The notes under the pieces are model-generated. The model was not told the DNA's origin, made no database searches, and worked only from the letters and a program-made list of their open reading frames with translations. From contig NC_089546.1 in NCBI RefSeq assembly GCF_040115645.1, forward strand, positions 1,826,001 through 1,890,000: a DNA stretch of 64,000 bases, read 5' to 3'. Position numbers and translations under genes: made by a program. This stretch comes from Euwallacea fornicatus. Taxonomy: Eukaryota > Arthropoda > Insecta > Coleoptera > Curculionidae. This document shows positions 1-13,045 of the stretch, piece by piece (the first letter of the stretch is position 1; every line of letters begins with the position of its first letter).

Positions 1-262
1 TAATTTTTAGTATTATTTTGCTCTATGAAGAAAAATAATATATCAGATGAAGTCAAGTTGAAAAGTTCTTTAAAATTATGTATCACTTGATCCCCCTTTT
101 TAACTGTAACTATCTCCGTAGGTACGGAGTTGACATTTGCAGCATCAGAATACTACTAAAAAATGGATCGGGTACAATAAAAATTGACGTGTTTAAGAAA
201 TTTTGCAAGAATTAAATGCTATGTAGGTGCCGCATTTATTCCACTTAAAGTTACCACACTGT
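1..262. other. AT-rich flank, no feature seen
   Basis: No open reading frame, RNA or repeat could be supported. Confidence 0.5.
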
Positions 263-921
263 ATATACAGGGTGTCCTCGAATTACGTGGCCAAAATAAT
301 ACCGCAGATTGTTTGAGTGAAAATAAGTCGATTTAACTAAACTTCCCTCAGTCCAAAAGTTGATAATTATGGAGCTACAGGGTGTTAAAGTTGAAAAAAA
401 AATCACATTTTCTTTAATATCTTTCTATTTCTTTGAGTTAATTAATTTTTTTTAACGGAAAATAATTTTAAGGTAATTTGCATGCATCATCAGGCTTAGA
501 TGCATTTTTCTCCAAAACCGTTGCTTCTAGCGACGTCAATAAAGTATACCTTTTCTAAGTATAAAAGGTAGAGAAAAAGGTTTTTAAATACCAAAATAAT
601 ATACACCGTGGCACGAAAAAGTTACAGAGATTTAAATGTGTCCTAATGGTCGCTTGTGGCGCCTCCTAGAAGAAACAACTAAATCGTTAATAAATTTGAA
701 TTTCGTATCCTAAAACACCCTCAAATATAAAATTTCGTGAAATTAACTCAAAGAAATCGAAAGATATTAAAGAAAATGTGATTTTTTTTTCAACTTTAAC
801 ACCCTGTAGCTCCATAATTATCAACTTTTGGACTGAGGGAAGTTTAGTTAAATCGACTTATTTTCACTCAAACAATCTGCGGTATTATTTTGGCCACGTA
901 ATTCGAGGACACCCTGTATAT
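263..921. mobile_element. Non-coding TIR element (MITE) with IR/DR ends, copy 1
   Basis: The left arm (263-446) and right arm (737-921) are near-perfect inverted repeats. The ends are TATACAGGGTGTCC. A second CAGGGTGT lies at 378 and its mirror at 800, each 110 bp in from the outer motif. There is no transposase frame in the core. TA at both borders suggests Tc1/mariner-type insertion. Confidence 0.88.
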
Positions 922-1114
922 GAAAGTTTGAAATATAAGTAGTGTTGATTTCCAAGCTCGTATCATTGGATTTGCGTAGGTTAGAATATGAATATCTGGC
1001 TTCCGCACGCCACTGTTTGGAATTGGCGAGTACTCAATTTTTTTACTTAAAGGTCGCTCTAATTATGTTAAATTTTATTGGTGGAACGCGTAACGTTTGG
1101 ACCTATTTATAAAG

Positions 1115-2716
1115 TATATACAGTGTTTTCGTAAAGTGTGAAAAGTTTTAGAGAAAATTATCCGACTCATCGATTTAGTTTTTGAATTTTTTTTTTTTTA
1201 ATTAGTCATATCGATAATGCCATCGGCCATTACTTTAAACGACAAATTCTGTTTTATTATTCGAAACGTTAAATAGCATATTTTTTTAAATATAAAACGA
1301 AAAGAAATGAGAGGTTTATGTAAGAAATTTTTTGAGAAAAATAGCATTGAAATGTGCAAGCTAACCGAAAGGGAAATAGTTGAAATTCTCTGCATAAACG
1401 GATTTAGATATAAAGTGCGTACCCAAACACAAGCAGCAGAATTGTTTGATACAGTTCATCCTGATCGGCAACCAATTAACCAAAGAATAGTTTAAGGAGT
1501 TTAAACATATTCGAGATCTACTAAAAATTGGTCGAACGTCGGTATTGGAAGGCGAAAAAATTTATATTTTGATGGTACCGCAAGAAGATCCAAACTTTAC
1601 AGTAAAAAACGTTTGATCTTTCTGTAATAGGGCCATTTTCCACTGTGCACAACATTTTGAAAGCTACTAAGTATTATTCGTATAAAATGCAATTAATTCA
1701 TGAACTCTGAAGATGATTTCGCTGGTCGAAATCGGTTTTGCGAACTAATTCACGAAATCTATAACAATAATGAAGTCTATAAAAACAATTATTTTTCTTG
1801 ATGAAGCCATATTTACTTTAAATGGCCTCATCAATTGAGAAAACTATCGTTTATGGGTTTCTAAAAATCCTCATTGGAGCATTTGATTTTCATACCCAAC
1901 ACCATCTGAATGTTTGGTGTGCCATAATACGCTATAGAATTCCAGGTCCTTATTTTTCCATCGGTGCTTTAACTGGAGAACGATAATAATTTTTTTTTTT
2001 TCAAGAAGAGTCCCGATGTTGGTTACTTTATATCCTGATCCAGAAGAAACCGATCTGCCGAATATAAATTTACTATTTCAAGAGCATGGAGCGTCTCTCC
2101 GTTATGCAGCATCTATACGAGCATATTTAAAGGAATGTTTCTCAAATCGTTGGAAAGGATCAAGAAGAGTCATAGAGTAGCCAGTTCATTCAATTGACCT
2201 AAGGCCCATCGATTATTTTTTGTGGGAATATTTTGAAAAGCAAAGTGTATTCCACTAAGTACTTAAATTTTGACGCTTTAAAAAGACGGATTCGTGAAGA
2301 AATACGATTTAGAAGTCAAGACGTTATCCATAATGTTTTTAAAAGGAATTTATTTATCATCTTGTTTATTGTCAGGCAACGAATGAAGCTTAGTTTGAAC
2401 ATCGTATTTGATAATTTGTAAATTTTTTTGTAAAGTTTGCAAATTAAGTCAATAGTGTTTTTCTCAAAAAATGTTTAATGTAACCTCCTCATTTTTTCGG
2501 TTTATACTGCAAAAGATATGCTCTTTAATATTTTGAATAAAAAAACAAGGGTTATTGTTTAAAAAAATGACCAATGATGTCATACCTCAGTCAACGATGA
2601 CGCCATGAATGTGACTAATATTTAAAAACTATATCGACTCGTCAGATGATTTTTTCTAGAACACGTTCATTTTAATATTGATGAATTTATTCTATACTTT
2701 ACAAAAGCACTATATA
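1115..2716 (+). mobile_element. Decayed DD41D mariner-family element
   Basis: The ends TATATACAGTGTTTTCGTAA and its mirror at 2690-2716 share more than 60 bp of inverted repeat. Transposase remains on the plus strand: an N-terminal helix-turn-helix piece (LTEREIVEILCINGFRYKVR, 1360-1420), LDEAIFTLNG around 1797-1827, NVWCAII, EHGASLRYA near 2080 and RPIDYFLWEYF near 2205. Spacing from the second to the third catalytic position is 41 residues by hand count. Frameshifts and stops throughout; the second Asp is lost. Inactive. Confidence 0.85.
1330..2340 (+). pseudogene. Broken transposase of the 1115-2716 element
   Basis: Pieces of one mariner-like transposase in several plus frames, in the right order: helix-turn-helix, first Asp block, NVWCAI, second and third Asp blocks, and a C-terminal FDALKRRIREEI helix near 2270-2305. 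Confidence 0.8.
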
Positions 2717-2876
2717 CCTGCGTCCAATGAGCGTCCATGTAGAATATCTAGAATCCGCAGACAACTGGTTAGAACTTGATCCAAGTGCTGTTTTTTCTTA
2801 ACGACAGCATTAAAGTCTTCAATTCTAGTGAATTTTAGAGCAGTATCACATAAAATTCAGAACTTATAAAATTTTA

Positions 2877-4468
2877 TATATAGGGTGTTCTCAAAGTTGA
2901 GTCATTTATTTTAACAGCTGGTAGAACTCGTAAAGAGAAGTTGGTTTACCAAAAAATGTTTGTATAAAAGTTGCAGAATAAAGCATTTATTAACAATTAT
3001 TTAGAAAAATTGAAATTTAAAAACTCTAATACAAATCTGATTTTTTGCCGTTTTCGACTATCGCGTTGTAAAAACATTTTAGTAGTAAACAATTGTTTGT
3101 TTACTACTGACACTGGGTATGCCTATTTTTTTGTTTTCCGGCTTTCAGTGAAATTTTCGATTTGACCAGTGCTAAATAAATTCGTACAGTAATTCGTGTA
3201 TAATTTTTAATTTATGGGTGTTTTGTGCGGTAAAAATGGCACACATTCATCAAAACAATGAACTAGTTGACATAGTATTAACTTACGGGGTGTGCCAACA
3301 AAATGCAGCCGCAGAACGTTGCTTGTACGCGGAAAGGTTTCATTTACGAAATCATCCGGCTCCGCAGATGGAGGAGGCCACGCTGGAAGAATTCCTCCAC
3401 GAGAAATGGTAAAGATTGAAGATGAAATTTTAGAAATTTTCGGAAACGACCCAACAACGAGCATTAGGTCCATAGCAGCTCAAATAGAAGTTGCTCATAG
3501 TAAAGTATGAAAAACTATACAACAAGAACAATTTTATTCCTACCATTATCAACGGGTACAAGCGTTATAACTCGAAGATTTTCCTAAAAGAGTTGACTTT
3601 TGTCAGTGGATTTTACATGAGTACAGCATAAATGAAATTTTTACCAAATTAATTTTGGCTACGACGAGGTTATGTTTACAAGAAATGGTGTGAATAATTT
3701 CCACAACAACCATGTTTGGGCAGTAGAAGTTCCGCCTGCTGTAAAAAGAAGTGATTTTCAGCACAGATTTTCGGTAAATGTTTAGGCTGGTGTAGTAAAT
3801 GTCATGCTTATTGAACCTTACTTTTTACCTAATCAGCTAATAGGGGGAATATTATTTAGGCTTCCTTCAAAACAATCTACCAGACTTATTAGAAGATATT
3901 CCTTTAAATGTTAGAGAGAATATGTGGTTTCTACATGATGGAGCTCCACCACATTTCATACAAAAAGTTCGCGAACACTTAAATAATGAGTTTCCTAATA
4001 GATGGATAGGACGGAATGGACCCCTTTCTTGGCCTGCACATTCCCCAGATCTAACGCCCTGCGATTTTTTTTCTATGGGGCTATTTAAAACAGTTAGTTT
4101 ATCATGATGGAGAAGTAAATAATGTGGAAGAACTATAATACCGCATTAAAAATGCTTGTAATGTTACTCGTGGACATCGGGATTTTATTTTTGATGCATG
4201 TAGTCACTCCTGAGTCCGCCGAGCAAGACTTTGCATTAACCGAACAAATGCTAAAAATTTTGAATAGTTTTTGTAGAACAGAATGCCTTTTACCGGTGAG
4301 CATAGCAAAATTTTTAATTTTTATTGCGACTTGGAGCTTACAATCTGATATTATTTAACTCTCTTATTCTGCAACTTTTATATAAACAATTTTTGGTAAA
4401 CGGACTTCTCTTTAGGAATTTTACCAGCTGTTAAAATAAATGACTCATCTTTGAGAACACCTTGTATA
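2877..4468 (+). mobile_element. Decayed DD41D mariner-family element
   Basis: Long terminal inverted repeats of about 100 bp: GGGTGTTCTCAAAGTTGAGTC at 2883 pairs with 4440-4465, and the match continues through AACAGCTGGTA and GTTGCAGAATA. Inside is a broken transposase with a DUF4817-like N terminus (NNELVDIVLTYG, RCLYAERFH) and HDGAPPHF ... SPDLTPCDFF. The last two Asp are 41 residues apart by hand count. Confidence 0.9.
3236..4300 (+). pseudogene. Broken transposase of the 2877-4468 element
   Basis: Starts at ATG 3236 with MAHIHQNNELVDIVLTYG. The frame shifts near 3300-3400 into KIEDEILEIFGNDPTTSIRS, stops, and resumes at 3922 with MWFLHDGAPPHFIQKVREHL. The first catalytic Asp block is not clearly readable. 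Confidence 0.85.
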
Positions 4469-7400
4469 CTCGTGTTTCCGAATTTTATTTATGAGGTTAA
4501 AATAAAACTTAATATATCTGTATAATTCTCACAAATCACTGTCTTAAGATTTTATCATTTTTTAATACCGAATCAAAATGATTTGCCCCTTTTTTATTTC
4601 GAATTTTTAAACGTTTTTCTGAAATTTTTTTTTTAATTTTCAATTGATTTTTGTCGATTTTTTCTAACCATATTGAGGTTTTTCAAGACTTCTATCTGAT
4701 TTTTGAAAATTTAATTTGAGTTTCATATGATTTTCCTAAATATGATGCAACGTTGTGTTTTACATATAGGTATTCTTTTCGTTGCGATTTTGTAAGCCTC
4801 AAATGACAGATTTTGTTATATGTATGTTTTTCTAGTTGTCACAAGTTATCAGGAATTGGTTCAGTAATTGTAATAAATCAAGTTTTTAGCATCTGAATAT
4901 GACAATTTTTAAGTTTATTTTGGTCTTGTCGCGATTTAATTTTGAAAGTCATCAAAAGTTGATATAGGATTATGAATTAGTGATTCTACCTAACTAGTGT
5001 TACTTAGCCTTCTTAAATATAAAATAAGGCAAAAGTCTTATTCGAGTCCCCAAAGTATTTTTTTTTTCAAATTTGGACAAATCCTGAGTCTATACATTTT
5101 CGGTTCCTTGATAATTATATGGAACTTCGAATACCATTTTCTATTGGATTTGATAACCTAAAGAATTCTCTATAAAATTATGAACTTGAAACCTTCGTTG
5201 CAAAGTAAAGTAAAAATTCATTGATTTTGGGATTACAAAAAGTAAACATCAAAGCCAACATCGATTCCTGACACAGATTTGCAGAAATTACAAGTTGGAT
5301 CATGAGGGGATTATGCAAAGCGGAAGGCTAAACTCGATGCTTGATCCTTTTAAAAATCGAGTTCTAGATACGTTTTAAAAATTTCAGTAGGTACGTCTAG
5401 ACTCGTACCTTGAGCGTATTACAGAACGTGAAAAATCAGAGTAGAAATCGATTTTAGATTTTATACATTTTAGAAGTTCCTAACAATTCCGTAAAACTGT
5501 ATTTGAAAGCCAAAAGATATCTTTATCAAATTTTGTAATTGATAGCGAACTTGCAGAAATCAGGGCCGTATCACGAAGGGACATGGTGACGGAATCGTAA
5601 GTTAGAACGGAACTAAGATTTCTCATATTTGATACTAAAGTGATAAATATCGTAATCTGTGACTAAACATGATTCATTTTGTAACCAATTATATAATGAA
5701 AACCGGATGTTCCTACATTCCCAACTCATGCCACAGTGCCGTGGAATCCCTCTTGTAATAAAAGACATTAGCGATTAAGCCTTAGTTGTATCGTGGCTTA
5801 AGTTGGGTTAATCTATACTAGACTCTCATAAATTCTAACGTTCATAAAAATTACCAATAACAACAATTTGTCGTAAGTTTCTTATGTATATTTAATTATT
5901 TGTATTCTTTATGTATTTTGGAGGGCCGAGCAGTGTAGCAGGACCAAACTTGAACCATGATTAAACAATTTTGCCTCGGTAACCACTAATGGGTTTAGGC
6001 CTTGGTTTAAGACAGGGTGATAGCATTATGACGTTTTTCAATGAAAGTAACGATCTTAATTTCGACAAACGTTCTGTATGAAAATATTTTTGCACTTAAA
6101 CCTTTCCCAAACCATCATCTGCAGCACAGCACAGCGATTTAAGGAAAATTCATGACTCTTTGTGGTTGTAGGTAATATTTATATCTCTTGCAAAAAACTT
6201 CGACTTGGTTACGCAACATGAGTTACAATGTATGTTGAAACAAAGATAAAAATGATCAAAACACTCTTTTGATTTTAAGTGCTTGATTTTTTTCAACACT
6301 GGACATTTATGAAGACCAGTTTTCTTATATAGCTCAAGTTCATTGAAGTTAGTTTACATTACGTATTCCGTGTCTGCCCATTATGATTTAAATGATGTGA
6401 GGCATTTCGATGAATCAGTGTCACTTGCGAGTAACATTAATCATTATAATTCGTTCATGTGCCAGGTAATCCTGCCCTAACCGTGAATTAAAAGTACTTA
6501 TTTTATCATCAGTAATACTAGCAGTACGTAATCAAACCTCAGGAGCGGCAGCAATCCTGTAAACAACATGTCTGATTCACTGACCATTAATTAAAATGAC
6601 AACTATAACGAACATCAAATGCAGCGCCTATTGTTCAGAAATTCTGCTTGAAGTAGTTTTAAAAAAATGTTGGGAGAGGCCTCGTTGAATAGAACAACCA
6701 TAATAAATTCACTTGCAGTTGCATCGTTTATTGTCTAAAAAATTATTATTCAACTAAAGACAAATGTACAGAGGTCTGCAATTAATGGTGACCTTAGTAA
6801 TGCACCGTACATTCTACTTATGAACGGCCATAAAACTGAACAACAAACCTAGTTTATAAAGTTATGTTAATAAGTTGCACCTTTGATGCGTAGATTTAAT
6901 TGTTTATTATTAAGTCTAGGCCTTGCGACCTTATAAACACTCATGACGATAATGGCACGCATTTTCTTCGGGGTAGGCCTCACATTAATAGTTCGTAGAG
7001 GAAATGCAATTTATTTTTATGTATTAAAATTTTTAAATGTTCCATAAACGGCTCATCAATGCCAGTGCAAAAATTGCTTAAGACTCAAAACAAATTACTC
7101 TCAATTAACAACAAATTATGAAAACAATGGTCGGAGTTTAGTTGAATCGTTCGAGGATCAAGTTTATAATACCATGTGTAGTTTTAAATGAGTGGTTTTG
7201 AATTATTTTGGTACCTTGACCATAGGCTTGAATGTGAGAACCTTTTTGTATCATATTGTTGCAATAGTGCCTTTAAACTTGACATTATTTTTGGTCGAGG
7301 TTCGTTGGTTTGCTATTGAACTCTTTTATTTTCGGTTATGTAATTTCTAGTTTAAAGACATAGACAAAAAAGCAAAACAATTTGAAAATAATTATTATGC

Positions 7401-7742
7401 CTATTTCTTAAGTCAACATGCCGAAGAAGATGTGAATTTAAGTAATCTTATCTTTAGTAGAGTTCGCAACGTGTATATTTAATAAAAAAGTACATTAAGA
7501 AAACGCTATTCCAGTGTTTTATTCGTTCTTCATGAGTGGCATTTTGGCGAAAAAGGTAAGCGCCAAACTGAGGTTAAAAGGGCAAAAAGGGTATTTGGAA
7601 GTAAAACAGGTACGTTATCTTGAAATTAAACGTCCCTAAACTGGGCGCAATACCAGGTAAAAGTATAGTGCGAGTCGGTAATCCAGACTAATTAAAACAG
7701 GACTGATCTGAATTAGCGACATATTTGGGTTCATGATATACT
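4469..7742. other. AT-rich stretch, no gene seen
   Basis: No frame over 60 codons resembles a known family. It could hide short upstream exons of the ACE-like gene, but none could be recognised. The 46 bases at 7510-7555 have splice-like borders and no recognisable coding content. Confidence 0.5.
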
Positions 7743-8042
7743 ATGTACACAGGGTCATTCGTTAACAATAGGACAACCGACAGCTGAAGATGTTACACGT
7801 CGAATGGTAGCGATTCGAAAAAATACGCCTTATCTAAAAGTTGAAAGTTTCAGATGTATAGAGGGTGCTAAAATTTAAAATTTAAATAAATTTCTTGCTG
7901 CTATTTCGATAATATCTAGGCTAGACCCTTGAAAATTTACTAAAGTTATGTTTTTTTTTAATGATGAGTGGGATGCGGTTTGCAATTTCCGCGGTCCTAA
8001 TAGAGGGTGCTACTTGCGGTCAGTTCCATAGAATTTTTACTC
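7743..8042. repeat. Partial copy of an unnamed repeat family (see 20071-20795)
   Basis: The sequence from ACAGGGTCATTCGTTAACAA onward aligns with the reverse complement of the right end of 20071-20795. Its later part, with TTAAAATTTAAATAAATTTC and GATGAGTGGGATGCGGTTTG, matches the left half of that copy. It stops where the 8043 element begins. Confidence 0.7.
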
Positions 8043-8618
8043 TATACAGGGTGTTTCCTAACTACGTGTAAAAAATTTAAAGGCGTCATTCTCGACTGAT
8101 TTTGAGTCAAAAATGTCTAATAAACATATGTCTGCAAATGTCTTGTTTCCAAGATACAGGGCGTTGACTGAAAGACGTTGAAAAAGGCTTCTAAAGGTTT
8201 GGTGGTATTTACTAACTTGTTTATTGTTAGTTTTTTTTGGTACTTCCACTACTATAAACAAGATAGTCAGTGTTATTTTGGTGTTTTACTCTATAAAGTG
8301 AAAGAATTTAGTTCTGTGTCCCAAAAATCAGATTTTACCTCAGTTTTGAAATTTTTTCCAATGCCTAATTACACTAATCAAGAAATGGCCAATATGGATT
8401 TTGTTTACGGCCTTCCTGATGGTAATTGTCTTTTCTAAAATTCAAACACCCAAATTGAGTCATTTTGGAAATAAAATTTCTTTTTCTTGTCACATTTCAA
8501 CACCCTGTATCTTGGAAACAAGGCATTTGCGGACATGTTTATTAGACATTTTTGACTCAAAATCAGTCGACATTACGCCTTTAAATTTTTTACACGTAGT
8601 TAGGAAACACCCTGTATA
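8043..8618. mobile_element. Non-coding TIR element with IR/DR ends, copy 2
   Basis: The TATACAGGGTGTTTCCTAAC end is mirrored at 8600-8618. The inner ATACAGGGCGTTGA at 8155 is mirrored at 8502. Outer-to-inner spacing is 110 bp on the left and 107 bp on the right. Arms of about 130 bp; no coding core. Confidence 0.88.
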
Positions 8619-10213
8619 TTAAACAAGGTAATACAAGAAATTAAAAGCGAAACAAACCAAAAATAAAAATATTGCTCGATTTCCGGTCCGTGGTTGTAGC
8701 CTATTTAAGATGAACTCAGGTATTACTTGGCAGAATTTTCCAAAAAAGTCCCGACTCATGGGCATTGAATACTTGGGGGAAGACAGGAAATCATTTCTTC
8801 GAATCGTTACCAACAATTTTCTAATGAAAGGTGCCGAAGCAAATGCATTGTTTGACAGTTCTTCATAGGATTTTATGTCGTAACCCGTGTCTTTTTTTTT
8901 TTTAATTAAAGACCCATTCTCTACTTACCACTAAGTCGTCTATTCTATATTTCTTACATACTTGCTGGCCTTTCACTGCTAAAATTTCACATGATATTAA
9001 CACACGTTTCTCTCATTGTTTTAGGAACCATAAGTACAATTCATACTTCATTTCTGGATGCTCAGCCTTTTTTAAGGTCTTCCGCGTCTCAAGCTCTGCA
9101 TTGCCTTATTTAAGAAACCCAATTTAAATGCTACTTGACTACATAATTCTCATTACGAGATATAGTGTCTTACCCTTCAATTTTCGTTCTATTTTTAATA
9201 ATATCCGAGTTGGTACACATGCCGACGACGTATTTTGGCGCTAAATTCTTCACACTTACACCACTGCTCAATTTATTTAATATAGCTGCTTTTTGTTCTA
9301 TACTTAAAGTAACGCGTTTACATTTGCTTTTAATAATAATACGTATGTTAATAAGAAGAGCAAATGATCAGCTAAGAAATAACTTAATGCAGATACAATA
9401 GCAGGGCCGAAGACAGCATTCAGTGAATGTGGAACGGTTAAAAAAAGTAACTAAAGTAATCAAAGACTATTTGTGAGCAGAAAATCAAAAAGAAACCAAT
9501 TTTCTATTAACAAACAAGTTTTTTCACTCATTACGTACTGTTTAATTCAGTTTGTATTGCTTTTTTTACGAAATTTATAGCTAATTTTCTCAAAAATTAT
9601 TCAATAGATTGTGAATTGCATTACACCATCCAATGCAGTTGTGAAAGGCCTTGAATTTGATGTGTCACGTGGCTCTGATAAAAACTGTTTTGATATATTT
9701 TGAGAATTTTTCGAAATTTTTATTTTTCAGATTAAGGACAAATCAAATTTTGGTTGGATGATCCTGTGTAACTGTGGTCAATGCTTAAAATAAACTTACT
9801 TTCTTAATATTATTTAACAATTAAGGGAAAGGAAAATACAAATACATGCTTTAATGAAAAAGTGGAAGGTGAATTTTAAATTTGAAATTTCATACTGATA
9901 AGAACGGTAGTACATCTATGGAAACACTAAGATAAAGTAAACCGTTAAGTTATCTCTGTAATGATACAGGTAACTGTCTCTTATCGATAGCTTCATATTA
10001 AGATAAAATCAGAAGTCAGTTATACTGTAGTCTTCATAGAGACTAACAGCGTTGACAAAATCAGAAATGACTTTATCACAATCATCGTTTTACATGAACT
10101 CAGAACGAGCTAAATTGTTACAAAAAAATGTACCGTGTTGAATGTTTTTTGTGTTAGTGTGGACTTAGCTTAAAGAACAGAATGGTAGTAAGAGCTACTA
10201 TAATGTTATCTGA
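8619..10213. other. AT-rich stretch, no gene seen
   Basis: Only short random frames; nothing supportable. Confidence 0.5.
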
Positions 10214-12147
10214 TATAGTGTGTTCATTTAAAAATTTGCCACCTCAAATATGAAACTACTGAGAAAAGTGGTGTTCCAGGTTGTGAAGGAGGCACAGTTT
10301 TGACATTACTTGCGTAAACTTAATAGCCTCCCTTTGCCACACCGCTATACCCACTTGAAAATTTTGAATGGCACTGTCCATCGAGTTACACCTCCCATGA
10401 AAGATAATTAAAAGTGCAAAATATCGGTGTATTAAAAAATACGATTTGTTAAAGCGCTTTTGAAAGGTCAAGGAAAAACTGATACCACGATTTCAAATAC
10501 AAGTAATAAATATTCGAACTTCTCAGATTATTTGATATTTTTTTCTGCTTAATAAAAAAATAAATAAATAATCGTTTTTCATTAAATGCGACACATTTCA
10601 GTGATCTATTTTCAGACAGAAATTCATTTTGCACAAATTTTGTCATTTAGTATTTGTTAAACAGTGCATTCATTAACATCTTGATTAACATGGTATATTC
10701 TGTGGAAGAAAGCAGAAAATGGTTTTAATTTAAGGTGCGACTAGCCAATCCCCTCGATAGATGACTAAGGTTTTCAACGAGAAATATCCTCATAGAAATG
10801 TTTCTCATGTCTACGTAAAGCAACTTCTAGCAAAATTTGCGACAAGCTCAGTAGCCAATTTAACACTAAATCAAACGAAACTATTGAATGAGGCTGCAGC
10901 AATTGAAGTTTTGGGACAATTTGTAAGTAAATCAATCACATTAATTATAAAAGTGTCTCGACAAACTGAAATGTCAATTGGTTCTATTGCAAAAATGACG
11001 AACATACGCAGGTTCCACCCATACAAAATGAAAATTCATCGGGTATCGGCTGAGCATGAATCCGATCGCAGAATTGAGTTTTGTCAATGCATGATTTATT
11101 ACCACTACTTCAAATTTTGTTAAAAAATATTTGTTTCTCCGATGAGTTCACATTTTATTTAACTAACTTGTTAACAACGAAAATTTTTATTATAGATGTG
11201 ACTAAAATTCTAATGTGTTTCGGGAAGGCCATATTTATTGACCTCAAAAAGTTAATGTATGGGCTGAGTTATTGGGAGATACTGTAATTAGACCATTATT
11301 CATCGATGGTAACCTGGATGATAAGACATACCTCAATACATTACATGAGTCAATTGGTCATATTGTAACAGAGGCTGTAACTAGTAATAATGGTAGTAGT
11401 AGTAGTAAGTAGATCATAACAGCGGTTATTTACTAAACGAAAATATTTGGTACTCTGATAGAAACGGTACATCGCCACATTATGTCATGCCGGTGCGACA
11501 ATGGCTTGATGGCGAAAGAGGAGCAATTGAATGGCCCCCAAAGTCTCCCGATTTAATTCTTCTTGATTTTGTTCTTTTGGGTTCATCTTAAATTAGTTGA
11601 TAATATATTATATCCCGAAGATATTGATGAACTAAAAAGTCGGATAATCTCATAATATTAGAGACACTTCAAAGAGTGCGACAGGAATTTGAAAGCAGAT
11701 TGTATTTATATTCAGGACCAAATGGGAATAATTTTGAAAATTTCTTGACTTCAATGTGACAAAATTATAAGCATAAGAACGTTATTCTTAATTGTTTGCT
11801 ACGCGTAAGTTAATTTTTTAACTCCATTGATAAATAAGATTAAATTCGTTTTTCTTTTGTTTTTTCTTGATTTTTGAAAAAACGTTTTAACAAATCAAGA
11901 TTCTTAATGTATCGATATTTTGTACATTTAATTGACTTTAATATGGGGTGCAACTCGGTGGAGGACGCCATTGAAAATTTTCATGTGAGGGTAGCGGGGT
12001 GACAAAGGGTGACCATTAGGTTTGTGCCAATAATATCAAAAGTGTTCCCCTTCATAGCTTGCAAGACCACCTAACTCAGCACGTTCCTACGTATATCCAT
12101 TTCTACAATATTTGCGGTGGCAAGTTTTCAAATGAAGACACTGTATA
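10214..12147 (+). mobile_element. Mariner-family element with very long imperfect TIRs
   Basis: Inverted arms run from 10214 to about 10490 and from about 11870 to 12147. Matching blocks include TTTGCCACCTCAAATAT / its mirror near 12110, ACTTGAAAATTTTGAATGG / near 11975, and GATTTGTTAAAGCG / near 11890. Ends are TATAGTGT and ACACTGTATA. The core has a degraded transposase: NEKYPHRNVSHVYVKQLL (10773), NICFSDEFTFYL (11125), RPLFIDGNLDDKTYLNTL (11290) and PHYVMPVRQWLDGE ... WPPKSPDL (11475-11555). Confidence 0.82.
10761..11600 (+). pseudogene. Broken transposase of the 10214-12147 element
   Basis: The first 115 codons are open (10761-11123) and contain the helix-turn-helix half. The DDE half is split over at least three frames, and the second catalytic Asp reads Asn. 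A GTA microsatellite (11389-11406) interrupts it. Confidence 0.8.
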
Positions 12148-12313
12148 TGGAAGCGACGGATTTAAGAATGAAGAAGTTTTAAAAACTAGTCACGTTGGCT
12201 GTCTCAATGGGACACTTAAAAAGAAATTTGAAACCTCATACCCACACAATAACGATGTTATTAAGACAATGATTAGATCATGTAATCTTAACGTTAACTA
12301 AAATAAAATTGAA

Positions 12314-13045
12314 TATACAGGGTATTTCCTAAGTACGGTACATAACTTCGGGAGCGTATTCTACAGCTAAAATAACGGTAATTTTTTTATATAAACTATA
12401 TCCCAAAAATGCTTCGTTGCGGAAATACAGGGCGTGAAAATTTTATTGTCTGAAATTTAATGTCTCACACACAGATAAATAAACGGTGTTGGTGACTAGT
12501 AACATGTCGACAATTTCGCTACTAAACAGGCAAGTACACAACAAAAAAATTCATATCTTCATACAAGTATTTCTTCTCTTAAGAATAATAAAAAATAATG
12601 AAAAAATTTAGCTAAAATGTTTTTTATTTATTTACTCGAAAACGGTGCGTCCTACGAAAAAAAGTCAAGAGACCTTTTTTCTTCCAAATCGAACACATAA
12701 TTAAAAAAGGAACAAAATATTGGAAAAGAACATTGGCGTATCACATTTTTCCTTTAAAATATCCAGCAATTACCCTGTCCGCACGCCACTGGTTGTATAA
12801 CAGCCACTGTTTTTAGCCTAAAATTCGCATCGTTGTTAACTTTCAAACTCTCTAAAATTTCATTAAAATGTCTCAAGTAGTTTCGGAAATATTAAAAAAA
12901 TTGTAATAAAAAAAAAAAAATTCGCACCCTGTATTTTCGCAACGAAGCATTTTTGGGATATAGTTTATATAACAAAATTATCTTTATTTTAGCTGTAGAA
13001 TACGCTCCCGAAGTTATGTACCGTACTTAGGAAACACCCTGTATA
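12314..13045. mobile_element. Non-coding TIR element with IR/DR ends, copy 3
   Basis: TATACAGGGTATTTCCTAAG is mirrored at 13026-13045. The inner ATACAGGGCGTG at 12426 is mirrored by GCACCCTGTATT at 12925. Spacing is 110 bp on both sides. Arms are about 135 bp with few differences. Confidence 0.88.

Noticed and set aside
7510..7555. 46-base stretch between AG and GTAAGC that could be an upstream ACE exon
   Set aside because: The peptide (VLFVLHEWHFGEK) matches no M2 segment and splice-like words are common by chance.
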